From positions 36,210,750 through 36,274,749 of the forward strand of contig JAGTTD010000005.1 of the NCBI GenBank assembly GCA_018398585.1: a DNA stretch of 64,000 nt, given 5' to 3'. Shown here piece after piece: positions 11,280 through 20,414 of this stretch (the stretch's first letter is position 1; every line of letters begins with the position of its first letter). Made by a program: the position numbers and the translations under genes. Below the pieces are notes generated by a model. It was not told the DNA's origin, ran no database searches, and saw nothing but the letters and a program-made list of their open reading frames with translations. The stretch is from Simmondsia chinensis. Its lineage: Eukaryota > Streptophyta > Magnoliopsida > Caryophyllales > Simmondsiaceae.

Positions 11280-13596
11280 AAAACCCACAAAAAAGACATT
11301 CCAACCATTTCCTAAATCGTAAAGGGTGATCTCCCCCATTCACCAGCCTCGTGCTGGAGCTCAAAAGGACAAATTTAGTTGCATGCAATAATCATGTATT
11401 TTAAATGCGTCAAACTACTGAATTTCATGTATTTTTACCGTTTTCCACATTTTTTTGACACAATTATGTTTATGAATGAAAATCTCAGCTAAAAAGTCAA
11501 ACAAATCACGATGGCTATGTTTAATGTGTATTAGGACCTAGGCCAAACCTGGGTTCTGTGTCACCAAACGCAAGTAGCATGAGCGTTCCTCCTTGAAAAT
11601 AAACGGAATCAATTGTGACTGGAAGCATCTTATCAATACTTTCAGTCTGCACTTCATCTACCTCCTCAACAAGCTCTGCCACAATATCATCAAATTTATG
11701 ACCCATGCCTAACTTCAGCTTTTGGAATGGAGCTGACAGCAAATAGGAGAGACGCTCCCCAATGTTCCTGGGGGCAAGGGAAGGACTCAATTTCAAGCCT
11801 AGAGGCCACCCAGATACTGACCGCTGCTTTGAAGATTCAGGTACGACACCTGTGTCAGAGGACTTAGGATCACCTTGACCATCAGATCCGCTTCGGACAG
11901 ACTTAAGTTCTATCTCCCTAACTCCAAACGATCCATGTCCGATGTTCATATGTCCATTCAAAAGATCAGATCTTTCTACAACTCTGCTATCCTTATCAGT
12001 CCAATTCTCTTTTTCTTTTCCATCCACATTCCTAAGAATTGGGGGTTTCTCATTGTACTTCTCAGATTTGTTGACTTCAGAGGTAGTCCCCTCACTGGCA
12101 TTCTGCTCCATGAGAGCAGGCCTATGTGAAGAATCGAAATTATTTCTTAAATATGAGTGTCCCTTACTATAGAAAGAAGCTTCCAGTGTTCCATGGTCAG
12201 CACTTCTCTCACTTTTCATATCAACAATGCTGTCTTCCCTAACAGCAGCAGTACTTTCATCAGCTGCACCGGATACAGAAGTATAAGCATTACTGTTAGC
12301 CTCCCCATTAACCACAATATTGTCAAAACCAGTGATACCGTACATTCCATCTGAACGTAGAGACTCGCTCATCCTTTCATGTAATTGACGCTGGAAGTAT
12401 TCAACAGCTGCTGCTGCGCTACGATCAAGAATTCTTCTTTTAGCAATAATACCACAAACAGATGTCTCCTTCCCACCAGTCTTCTTTTTGAACTTTGACC
12501 TCAGTGGTCCAAAAACACTTCCTGAAAGTGACTTAAGCTTTGATCGAGGAAAGCTCGCCCCAAATGACTTCTCCAATTCTGCATGTTTTACATCATACTT
12601 GGTGCCTGTGTCCATGGAGTGATGATCTCTCCAATGCACCCCCTCATCTGTGCAAAAAAACGACTTGCCATCAGATGGCATTCTTGAACCATTTGCATCC
12701 ACCCCAACATAACGCTCAAACAAGCTAGAACCACGTTCAGGCAAAATGTACCCAGTTTCTGCAGCTCGCCGAGCCCCTTCATCCCTTTCTCTATCCCAGT
12801 TAGCAGCTGCTACTTCTCTTGCAGCCCTCCTAGTTCTCGTACGATGATCAATCCCTTCTTCTATTGAGAGATGTCTTTGTAAACTGCCTTCAGAGAAGGG
12901 TAGTCCGAGCCATGTAAAATCCTTCTTTTGTGCAACCAATAATGTTGGCTGTGACAAAACCGCATCAATCACAATTTTTCCCCTCCTCAAGCTCACAAAA
13001 GGATGCACCCTCAGCTTCAGTGTAGGCGCCTCACCACATGAAAATTCTTCCGAATGAGGCCCAATTGAGCACGACTCCAATGTAATACTTAAAGGAGAAA
13101 TCCTCTGAACTTTCCCAAAATCAATATCACGTTGTATATACTCGCTCAGCACGGAACAAACTGAAGGAAGAAGCTTCAGTTCAACAAACTCTTTGGCCTT
13201 TGCCCGTCCATACCATAACAACAAGCACACCCCAGATATCACAGCAGCAAAAATCGAGCACCTAAACAACAGTAGCCCTTCTTGCCACAATGGCAAAATC
13301 GTTGATCTTACCAAATCTCTACCTCGCGAAAGACGCTCTCTCACATAATTGACTTTCAATCCATTCCTCACTTCGGATTCACCATTCAGTAACTTTACAA
13401 TCTTACCATAAAATTGAGGAAACCAAACATGTGATGGCCAGTTATCCTTCTTCCAACATGAGCACCTTCTATGATTTCTTCTCACAATCAGCCTTCTTCC
13501 CAGATACCCAACTACACTCTCTCTCCTCTCTCTTCCTCCATGTACAGAACCATGAATCGGTGCACCAAGAAATGAGCATTGAAGTTTAACGCTCAT
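4449..13596 (-). CDS. TIC236: TIC236 / EMB2410-like chloroplast inner-envelope translocon protein, N-terminal 851 residues
   Basis: Five coding exons were assembled with GT/AG splice sites and a preserved frame: 13596-11549, 8820-8622, 8522-8463, 7475-7371 and 4589-4449. The start ATG is at 13596-13594. Residues 1-100 are basic and fit a transit peptide. A membrane span follows at about 108-129 (LLLFRCSIFAAVISGV). The later exons match the conserved plant series remembered from Arabidopsis At2g25660, for example KFQNHYGRVHVQL, EDGGWLS-like DDGGWLS, KGRASGE, RGETFPNLHGQ and NASGWFGSVPLE. The family is TamB-related, about 2150-2200 residues, and bridges the outer (TOC75) and inner (TIC) chloroplast import machinery; Arabidopsis null mutants are embryo-lethal. 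Here about 40% of the expected length is visible. The remainder must lie left of the window or the gene is broken. Introns 1, 3 and 4 carry LINE or SINE insertions. Confidence 0.93.
4905..6274 (+). mobile_element. 5'-truncated RTE-type LINE with dead reverse transcriptase
   Basis: The insertion is bounded by an 18-bp target duplication (4887-4904 and 6275-6292, AAGAGGCCCACATG then G/ATTT, one mismatch) and ends in (TTG)n. It encodes RT fragments in shifted frames: 'LHMVFI' near 4980 with a one-base insertion breaking 'DLEKAYDRVP', then LAIRVMYEDAQTNVRT at about 5068-5115, then KSKTEYMQ-like and ECFRYLSSM. The catalytic box, normally F/Y-ADD, reads FTDN near 5257, and a TGA follows at 5287. 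A late RTE segment (MRMLQWMCGHTRK-like, then RGRSRPKKRW near 5815) follows out of frame. Clade assignment rests on these motifs and the TTG tail. It lies antisense in TIC236 intron 4. Its last ~125 bp are shared with the SINEs listed here. Confidence 0.85.
5059..5940 (+). pseudogene. RTE LINE reverse transcriptase remnant
   Basis: Reverse-transcriptase coding fragments broken by frameshifts and stops (TGA at 5287-5289, TAA/TAG after 5540). The polymerase aspartate motif is degraded to FTDN, so it cannot encode active enzyme. Upstream endonuclease and most of the palm N-terminus are absent through 5' truncation. Confidence 0.8.
6275..7370. other. TIC236 intron 4, right part
   Basis: AT-rich intron sequence. 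6380-6890 has a repeat-like character (runs resembling 'aaaaaactccctcgac' and 'gggtaaaatagcc') and may be a decayed foldback or MITE. No gene is seen. Confidence 0.4.
7476..8462. other. TIC236 intron 3 with LINE 3' end
   Basis: Intron between exons 3 and 4. It includes repeated 'ataatgatatact' motifs near 7850-7930 and a LINE 3' end near 8285-8395. Nothing else is recognised. Confidence 0.45.
8285..8395 (+). mobile_element. LINE 3'UTR fragment with A-tail
   Basis: It ends 'ttgcgactttgtcactaattat' then a short G-rich break and a run of A. The same 3' terminus occurs at 39.69 kb ('cgcgactttttcactaattat' plus A-tail) and, more diverged, at 51.06 kb. This marks a severely 5'-truncated member of the ORF1-only LINE family. 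Confidence 0.55.
9310..9445 (-). mobile_element. SINE body copy (RTE-type tail)
   Basis: Reverse orientation. It carries the diagnostic series 'ccagtgctacaagggctcctgcc', 'cagccttaccccttcaagg' and 'gtgtccgagg', matching the body of the 5S-headed SINEs. No 5S head. In sense with TIC236. Confidence 0.7.
11254..11283 (+). repeat. C18-A12 homopolymer junction
   Basis: A run of 18 C is directly followed by 12 A. A larger version (57 C then 10 A) occurs at 45617-45683. Confidence 0.9.
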
Positions 13597-13705
13597 TATC
13601 TATCCTTCAAAAACGCACGACAAATTCATTAAACGGGGACTAAGAACCCTGATCTTTAGTCCCCTTGCAAGCCAAATTACCGCGCAATCCCAAAACATTT
13701 ATATC
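13597..13705 (-). other. TIC236: TIC236 5'UTR, start-codon-proximal part
   Basis: A pyrimidine-rich splice acceptor reading TTTGTGCAG ends at 13706 on the minus strand. The exon would run 13705-13597 into the start codon. An ATG at about 13698 opens a short upstream frame. Inferred from splice-site sequence only. Confidence 0.5.
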
Positions 13706-13763
13706 CTGCACAAAATCAACAACAACAACAATTACCCAAAATTGGCATATCTATCACACATTA

Positions 13764-14128
13764 TGAGAGTTATTTACACCGTTGGTCCCCCATGTTTTTA
13801 AATTTGTCCAAATTGGTCCCTTATCTTTTCTTTTGCCCAAAACGGTCCCTTGTATATGTAACTTTGTTCAAGTTAGTCCCTCGTCTTTTCTTTTATTCAA
13901 AATGGTCCTTATGTTTTGTTTTATCACAAAATTGGTCTCTCATCTTTTTAACTTTTACCTAACTTTGGTCACTTTGCAGGGGATCAATTTTGTCAATAAA
14001 CAAAACATTAGGGACCAAATTTGAAAAAAAAATATAAATATTAGGGACCATTTTGAACAAAAGAAAATATGAGAGATCATTTTGAATAAATTTTAAAATA
14101 TGAGGGACCAATGGTATAAATAACTCCA
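13764..14128. repeat. Foldback element, 'ggtccc' family
   Basis: The left end is GAGTTATTTACACCGTTGG; the right end, on the opposite strand, is GAGTTATTTATACCATTGG. Each arm is made of repeated short units of the type 'ggtccct..tttgttcaaaatg', in opposite orientation in the two arms, so single strands could form a long imperfect hairpin. Same family at 14508-15120 and 35052-35420. Confidence 0.75.
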
Positions 14129-14129
14129 T

Positions 14130-14405
14130 ATTAAAAACAACCTATTCCAAAAACTTACGTCGAATGGATGTAGGCTCAATAATGGCTTTACACTCAAACG
14201 TGCTCTCTCATGCATTTGTGCACTAGGATTCAAAGCATGAATAGTGCACAGGCCCATCTCACACCTTGTGCTAAAATTGTACTAATAATGAGTGTAGGGC
14301 TGTTGAGATTCAAACTCGTGACCTATTGGTCAATAAGGCTCTAATACCATGTCAATGAACCAACTATACGGTTGAAGGCTCAACAGCATTGTTATACTCT
14401 AACTT
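14130..14405 (-). mobile_element. TRIM (miniature LTR element), degenerate
   Basis: The minus-strand order is LTR-like repeat (14403-14353), primer site TGGTATTAGAGCC (about 14352-14340), a short non-coding middle, then a second LTR-like repeat near 14196-14135. It shares 'gtgcacaggcccatctcacac' and 'cgtgacctattggtcaataagg' with copies at 17.6 and 40.4 kb, and is related to the cleaner copy at 47.5 kb. Confidence 0.6.
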
Positions 14406-14507
14406 ATCGTGAGTCAAATCATTCAAACCATACTAAAATCCGAAACATAGAAGCAACTGCAGCATCCTTCAAGAGAAATCATTCAAAAATTCCGTAGCTG
14501 TTTGGAA

Positions 14508-15120
14508 AAGGTGTTATTTACACCGTTGGTCCTTCATGCTTTTAATTTTATTTAAATCAGTTCTTCGTAATTTTTTTTTTTCCCAAAATAGTCTCTAATA
14601 TTAGTAATTTTGAATTCAAAATGAATTTTAATATTTGTAATTTTGTTCAAATTAGTCTCTCATCATTTCTTTTGTTCAAATTAGTCCTTCATCTTTTCTT
14701 TTGTTCAATATCATCCCTAATGTTAATAATTTTGGTCAAAATGATCCCTAATATTAGTAATTTCATTCAAATTAATCCCTCGTCTATTTTTTGTTCAATA
14801 TGATACCGAAGGTCAGCAATTTTGCTCAAAATGATCCTAAAGTTAGCAACTTTATTCAAAATGATTCCCAATTTTCAAATTTTATTTAAATTAATCCCTC
14901 ATCTTTTCTTCGGTTCAAAATAGTCCTCAATGTTTCATTCTACAACAAAATTAGTCCCTTCGGTGACAAAAATTAGATAAAACTAAAACAACAAACGACC
15001 AATTTGAACAACAGAAAAGACGATGGTGACAAAAATTAGATAAAACTAAAACAACAAACGACCAATTTGAACAACAGAAAAGACGATAAATCAATTTAAA
15101 CAAATTTAAAAACACAACAA
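14508..15120. repeat. Foldback element, 'ggtccc' family, long copy
   Basis: It begins with 'tgttatttacaccgttggtcc'-like sequence and contains about eight units alternating 'ttcaaaatgatccc' and 'gtcccttatcttttc'. It ends with inverted units. A ~57-bp piece starting 'ggtgacaaaaattagataaaac' is repeated directly near 14960 and 15024. Confidence 0.65.
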
Positions 15121-15156
15121 ACTAATGGAGTAAATAAAGAGAGAAAATGCGAATAC

Positions 15157-15310
15157 CTGAACTGAATAGATGAAACATACAGTAAATTTTTCAGCAAGTA
15201 AAGAACTTTTGATCGACGAAGATTTAATTTGATTTTTCCGGCGACGAAATTTGATGCCTGTGAGGTTTGTCGAGAGAGGGCATTGCGCATTTGGTCGAAA
15301 ATGAAAATAC
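15157..15310 (-). other. TIC236: Candidate first (non-coding) exon of TIC236
   Basis: This GC-richer island in very AT-rich DNA reads on the minus strand like a 5'UTR. It ends TCAG|GTATTC, with the donor at 15156-15155. It pairs naturally with the acceptor at 13707-13706, giving a 1.45-kb 5'UTR intron that contains a foldback element, a TRIM and a second foldback. The upstream limit is a guess. RNA evidence is needed to confirm it. Confidence 0.45.
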
Positions 15311-15327
15311 TTAGGCTGAGTGAGCCC

Positions 15328-15680
15328 GAAAGGTCCAATACTTTGTTTATTATATTAGTTTAGTTTTATATTTTTAATTATAATAATTTAATTTTCAAAT
15401 AATTTAAAATATATTAATTTAATCTTTTGATCATATTTAAATTAAATTAATAACATGATTTTAAATATTAAAATTATGTTAAATATAAGTAACTTATTAT
15501 AAATTTATCAATTTACTTATTTAACCCATTTTGTGACCGAATTATTAAAAATTTAACATAAATTTTCTCAAATGACCAAATTGGCATATTTTAAATTGTG
15601 TAGGGACTAAATTGATACAATTAAAAATGAAATGACTAAATTGTCATAGTATAAAAAATACAGGGATCTTTGGCGTAAAA
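15328..15680. repeat. Foldback element, 'gtcaattta' family
   Basis: The left arm starts 'aaaggtccaatactttgttt' and the right arm ends 'acagggatctttggcgtaaa'. The arms are inverted versions of units like 'tgtcaatttagtcc'. The centre has 'aagtaacttattataaatt'. The full layout matches copies at 23.1, 39.9 and 40.9 kb. Confidence 0.65.
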
Positions 15681-15689
15681 ATTTAAAAG

Positions 15690-16325
15690 ATTTAACGCAT
15701 GTTTGATATTGCTATAAAAAAAATTACTTTTTATAAAAATATTTTTTACAAAAAGTATTGCTTCAAATAAGCAGAGCATTTGTTATAATGCTATGAGTAT
15801 TTGGTCAATATGTAAAAAAGTACTTTTTTTTTAATAAGAATATAATAGAAGTCTTTTATAGTTGAAAACAATCACCCAACTCAAGAACTATTTTAAATAT
15901 TTAATATATTTTTAAATATTTATATTTTTCCTTAGTTAAAATATTTTATGAATATATAAAATATCTTTTAAATACTTAAATAAATTTTTATTAGTTTTAA
16001 AATATTTTTCTATATTTCTAAAATATTTTTTCAATATTTTTAAAATATTCAAAATTTAAAAAATAAAGATATTTTCAAATATTTAAAATATTTTCCAAAT
16101 ATCATAAATATATTATTAATTATTAAAATATTTTTTATATTTAATTAATTTTTAAAATATATAAACTATTTTTAAATATATAAATCTTTTTTCAATATAT
16201 AATTGACTTTTAAATATATTAACAAACTTTAAAATACCTGAACTAAATTTTCTCAATTATTTAACTTCTACTTCTGCTTTTAATAAAAAGTGTTTTTTCA
16301 TGACTGTCAAACACCCTTTAAATCT
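15690..16325. mobile_element. AT-rich MITE-like element
   Basis: The ends are inverted: 'gcatgtttgatattgc' at the left and 'gactgtcaaacaccct' at the right. The ~630-bp core is dense in 'aaatattt'. No coding capacity. Family not identified. Confidence 0.5.
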
Positions 16326-16422
16326 CATAAAAATGTAGTATTCTTTTTTAGTACGTTTGTAAGTGCCTTTTTTATAGCTTTTTATATAGCATTTAGTGCT
16401 GTGACTTGTCAAATGGCTAAAC

Positions 16423-16704
16423 TTTTTTTTTTTTTTTGATAATTATCGGCAGAGCCGAAGTACATACCGGGCCTCGACAAGGCGAGACCTCAACCATCCC
16501 GTAAATGGAGATGGGTACAAAAATCCAGAACAAAACGGGAAAAATCAGACACCAAAAACAAACAGGACAACATCGCACAAACAGGAGATAACCAGAAACT
16601 AGCAAGGCACCAGTTGAATCCGAAGCAGGCACACACGTAACCACACCTCCCATTCAAAGACGGACAACCTCAAGAGGGTGAACAACAGGAAAGGAATTCC
16701 CCCC
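16423..16704 (-). mobile_element. 5'-truncated LINE 3' end with 14-bp target duplication
   Basis: A perfect duplication TCAAATGGCTAAAC flanks it (16409-16422 and 16705-16718). On the minus strand it ends '...cggctctgccgataattatc' followed by an A-tail. That terminus matches the LINE at 20415-22560. This is a clean L1-type insertion of the 3'UTR only. Confidence 0.88.
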
Positions 16705-16719
16705 TCAAATGGCTAAACA

Positions 16720-17530
16720 TTGTATTGGTAAAAAAAAATTTGCCAACGTTTAGCTATTTGACTAATCAAAACGCTAAAAGCTACTTTTGGTAAATGTGTC
16801 TTACTTAGCATTTTTAATTAGGTTTTAGCGCTTACGATAGCTTTTTGAGAAACGTTTGAAAAACTATGCATAGTAGTTTTTTGATCCTAAAAGCTAACTC
16901 ATGGGGAAAAAGTATACTTTTGTATAATAATTCTAAACCCATACACATATGATAAATCTGTATTTTTAATTTAAATTTTATTTATACATATTTTTCAATA
17001 TTTAGTCAGTGAAAGAGTTAGTTGATAAAATATATTTATTTTTCATTTTATAAAATAGTAATATTTTTATATATAGTTAGTGTACAACTAGGACCCAAGA
17101 ACTATCTTCCAGTGACTAATATCTAACAACTAGCAGCTAACAACTGACTTTTACTGGTTAATGCCAAACATAGCCTTAGTCAATCAACATGGGACTACAA
17201 GCTTCATTAAAAGCATAAATAGATCAACCTCAACATAACCACAAATAAGCATGATGCGCCGCATGGATGAACCAACATAAAATACTTGCTAACCAATCAC
17301 TCTATGATTCGCTTGGCCCTTTTTCAGGTATTCTCATAGGTGAACAATTTTTTCTTTTGGCTTAAGTTTTATCCCCATCGATGCTATCCAAATCCTAACT
17401 TTAGCTAGAATTTTTATACCCTTGAATCATATAATATCATCATTGTTGCCTTCAGTGTCAGATCTGGACCTAACATTCTTATGGTATTTATCATGTACTG
17501 TTCTATTAATAATGATATTGTCTTGTTGCA
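16720..17530. other. AT-rich repeat debris
   Basis: It includes a MITE-like segment at about 16730-17180 ('tttagctatttgactaatc' through 'taatgccaaacatagcc'). The rest is unremarkable. No gene is seen. Confidence 0.4.
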
Positions 17531-17575
17531 TTAACACATGAGAATACAATATAATACATCATTTTTGTCAAGAAA

Positions 17576-17795
17576 CTATTTTTCCCAAAAGCTTAAGCTA
17601 ATAGGTGAAGGCTCATGAATAGTTTTATACTCTAACATGCCTCCTCACGCAAATGCCAATTGGGCTTGAAGTGTGGATAGTGCACAGACCCATCTCATAC
17701 TTTGTATTTAAATTGTCTTTAATATTGAAAGTTGATGCTGATGAGATTCGAACTCATGACCTCTAGGTCATCAAAGCTCTAATACCCTGTAAAAG
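17576..17795 (-). mobile_element. TRIM, partial (one LTR, middle, primer site)
   Basis: The 3' LTR is at 17576-17637 on the minus strand (TGTTAGAGTATAAAAC to its TTGACA end). The middle follows, with a primer-site-like GGTATTAGAGC near 17786-17775. The second LTR is not recognisable. Confidence 0.6.
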
Positions 17796-17839
17796 TTCAA
17801 ATATATAAAAGACTAACAATGGAATAAATTAATTTTGTA

Positions 17840-18527
17840 TTGGATGAACTAAAATAATACATGAGCTAACCTATTTATACAAGAGTAAACCTAAATGAAA
17901 AGACATGCCTCATCACCTCCCTAAGCGAGAAGTTACATGAATTAACACATCAAGTAAATAGGCCATAATGGGGCCGATTGGGAAGGGGAATAGAAGAGGA
18001 AGAAAAATGAATGTTACCTAACTACTGATTACAATTGAACTATCTAGAATTATGATTACAATGGAATATTCTAAAGGAATAAATACGCATACAAATATGA
18101 AAATACAAAATAGAGAAATACTAAATTCTACAATTTTCACCATTTTTGCAAACAACATGGGTTTGTCATCGCCTCCTTACATAATTGGCACTACATTGCT
18201 TTTGATACTTGCCCAACAACGAACTCCCATGCCATGTGTGGCAACGTCCAACACAGACAACGAATCAATTTCAAGATGCCACTATCCCATGATTGCCTCC
18301 CCATTCATGACCCTAGGGCCAATCGTACAATACATCACAACATCCGCTTCTAAACAATATACCTAATCACAAGAATGTGTGATGAAGTATCATATACTCG
18401 AAGTGGTAAGATTGGAGCTATCAATTTGCCTTGTGATAATCTTTGCAATATCAAAAAACTCTCATACGGGACATATGTCATGAACACTATGTGGGATAAG
18501 TACTCAAGATCGAGCTTTAATACCAAT
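17840..18527 (-). other. Internal region of a degenerate LTR element
   Basis: It follows the primer site of the LTR at 18528-18922. No gag or pol is recognised; the plus-strand frame at 18052-18366 does not look like a known protein. A second promoter-like TATA (minus strand, near 17885) suggests further LTR debris. Confidence 0.4.
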
Positions 18528-18922
18528 TGTCATGACCCGAGGTGGATCTTCGATCATGACTAAGAAGAATTAGAGTTTGGAGAGAGGAAGAATTGAGAAA
18601 GAGATGAGAACCAGAGAGAATAGATGAAGTAGAGGGAATAGAGAGAAGTAAAGAGGATTGAGTATTGTATTATCATTGAATGCCTCATTATAATTCAACA
18701 ACTACTACTTACACTAACTACGCAAGAGATGGATACAAACTAACGCAAAATATCTTAGCTCATCTAACGAACCTAACTAACTAACAACTCGACTAACAAG
18801 TACTTAGGTTCTCTGCGCATCCTATTATAATAGTGCAATTACAAGACTAATACCATCCAATACATACGTTCTAATTCATTCTAACTATCTTTGAGTATTT
18901 ATCCCATATAGTATTCATGACA
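18528..18922 (-). repeat. LTR with tRNA-Met primer site
   Basis: It is bounded by perfect inverted octamers TGTCATGA and TCATGACA. Next to its inner end, on the minus strand, is TGGTATTAAAGC (18525-18514), a near match to the initiator tRNA-Met primer site. It is therefore the 5' LTR of a minus-strand element. The 3' LTR was not found. Confidence 0.75.
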
Positions 18923-19032
18923 ACATACCGACTAAATTAAACAAACTGGCCACTGGTAAACATTTAATTGTTTGATAATGCTCTTAAGTTGGCAATACGC
19001 CATAGAGTGATTTAAGACAATCGTACATATAG

Positions 19033-19321
19033 GGTGGCGTTTTTATGAGAGGGTGAGAGCGTGAGAGGGGCAAACCTTGGCTCTCCATGGTAATGGACGG
19101 CAAAGATTTGTTGGACATTAAATAAAAATAATAATTTACGGTCCATACCACTTCATGGAGTGGAAAGAAATAAGGGGTAAGGAAGGGAAATTATTTTTTT
19201 TCAATACTCAACAAATTTTGGCCATAAATTGTTATTTTTATTAATGTCCAACAAATATTTGCCGTCCATTACAATGGAAGATCAGGATTTGCCTCTCTCA
19301 TCCTCTTATAAGAACACCACC
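19033..19321. mobile_element. MITE with GGTGGCGTT termini, copy 1
   Basis: The left terminus GGTGGCGTTTTTATGAGAGG is mirrored on the right by CCTCTTATAAGAACACCACC. A near-identical element lies at 53529-53790. The flanks are (AT)-rich and the target duplication is ambiguous. PIF/Harbinger is possible from the terminus style. Confidence 0.75.
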
Positions 19322-19324
19322 ATA

Positions 19325-19361
<37 letters not shown>
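19322..19361. repeat. (TA)n microsatellite
   Basis: TA repeat with one interruption, abutting the MITE. MITEs often sit beside TA tracts. Confidence 0.9.
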
Positions 19362-19364
<3 letters not shown>

Positions 19365-19739
19365 CTCTAAGCAAAACATACTTCAAAGGTTAATTATAGA
19401 GCTTAGATCAATTATGGATTTTATTTCATTGGTACTACAATGTTTGACATTTTGTTTAAAATTACAGTCTATCAAAACGAGTAAAGCCTAATAGCACTAT
19501 TATTTTTTTAAGGTAAAGACAGACGCTTAGGACTTGACTCTGAGAGCAGGCTTTCCTAAGGAATCAAGAAGAACTAAATCCGGGAGCGCTTGATGGATAG
19601 GCACTTCCCAAAGGGAGACCCCCTTCTCGGTTGATGCCTTATTTGGTTAACCAAAGCCTAGTAGCACTATGATGCAAACAAAGGAACGATCAAAAACTAC
19701 TTACCATATATTTCATCATATCTATTTCTTAAAGAATTA

Positions 19740-19984
19740 GGGTTCATTTCTCAGACACTAATACATCGGATCCCATTAGAACTCCGAAGCTAAGCGTGTT
19801 TCAGCGAGAGTGGATAGGTGACCTTTTGGACGGTTCTCGTGTTGCCAACCCTATAAGGTCGGGGGTCCTCGAAAACAGCCTTTCGGCAGGGTTACACCCT
19901 GAAGGGGTAAGGCTGCATACATCCACCCCCCAGACCCTGCTTAGGCAGGAGCCCTTGAAGCATTGGGTCTGTTGTTGTTGTTGT
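19740..19984 (+). mobile_element. 5S rRNA-headed SINE, full length
   Basis: The head (about 19740-19846) follows 5S rRNA: 'cactaatacatcggatccc', 'ttagaactccgaagctaagc', 'gcgagagtggata', 'ggtgacctttt', 'ctcgtgttgcc'. The body follows with 'gggggtcctcgaaaacagcc', 'accctgaaggggtaaggctg', 'cccccagaccctgc' and 'gcattgggtctg', and it ends (TTG)n. The 5S internal promoter region is recognisable, with a gap of about ten bases around the intermediate element. No clear target duplication was found for this copy. Confidence 0.88.
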
Positions 19985-20414
19985 GGGTAGAGATCAATAC
20001 AAAAAAGAACAAAAATCAAAACATCAAGATCTACCTATGGCCACTTATTCATGGAGGTACAGGTAACTTGACCTAAATTAATTAGATATCCAACCAACCC
20101 GATCAATTTATGGTGGATTGGGATGTGAAAAATGAGTTTTAAATGGATTTGGTTATTGATATTGATAAATAAGTTTTGGGTCGAATTGGATTTGGATGAC
20201 ATAAAATCTAGCCTAGGCCTGACCCAAATACGGCCTGAAATTATATTTAGTGTATAAAGATTATTGGATAAGTGTTTTTTTGAATGAATTGTCTAATATT
20301 ATATTACTATAATTATATGTATTAAATCCAAAAAAAGAAAAAGATGCAACATGCAACAGTTAATCCAAATATTGATTGACTTTTATTGTACAATTGTTGC
20401 ATTATTATTATAAA

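Larger units (their letters stand above)
8823..11546. other. TIC236 intron 1
   Basis: 2.7-kb intron. It contains a reverse SINE body (9310-9445), a C-tract followed by an A-tract (11254-11283) and otherwise unremarkable AT-rich sequence. Confidence 0.5.
13706..15156 (-). other. Candidate TIC236 5'UTR intron, filled with repeats
   Basis: The inferred leader intron is almost entirely made of inserted elements: a foldback element (13764-14128), a TRIM (about 14130-14405) and a second foldback (14508-15120). No coding sequence is seen in it. Confidence 0.4.

Noticed and set aside
18052..18366. A 104-codon plus-strand gene
   Set aside because: It lies within degenerate LTR-element sequence, no homology is recognised, and the composition is unconvincing.
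19740..19846. A functional 5S rRNA gene
   Set aside because: It is a single dispersed copy with many substitutions and a short internal gap, fused directly to SINE body sequence. Plant 5S genes lie in tandem arrays.
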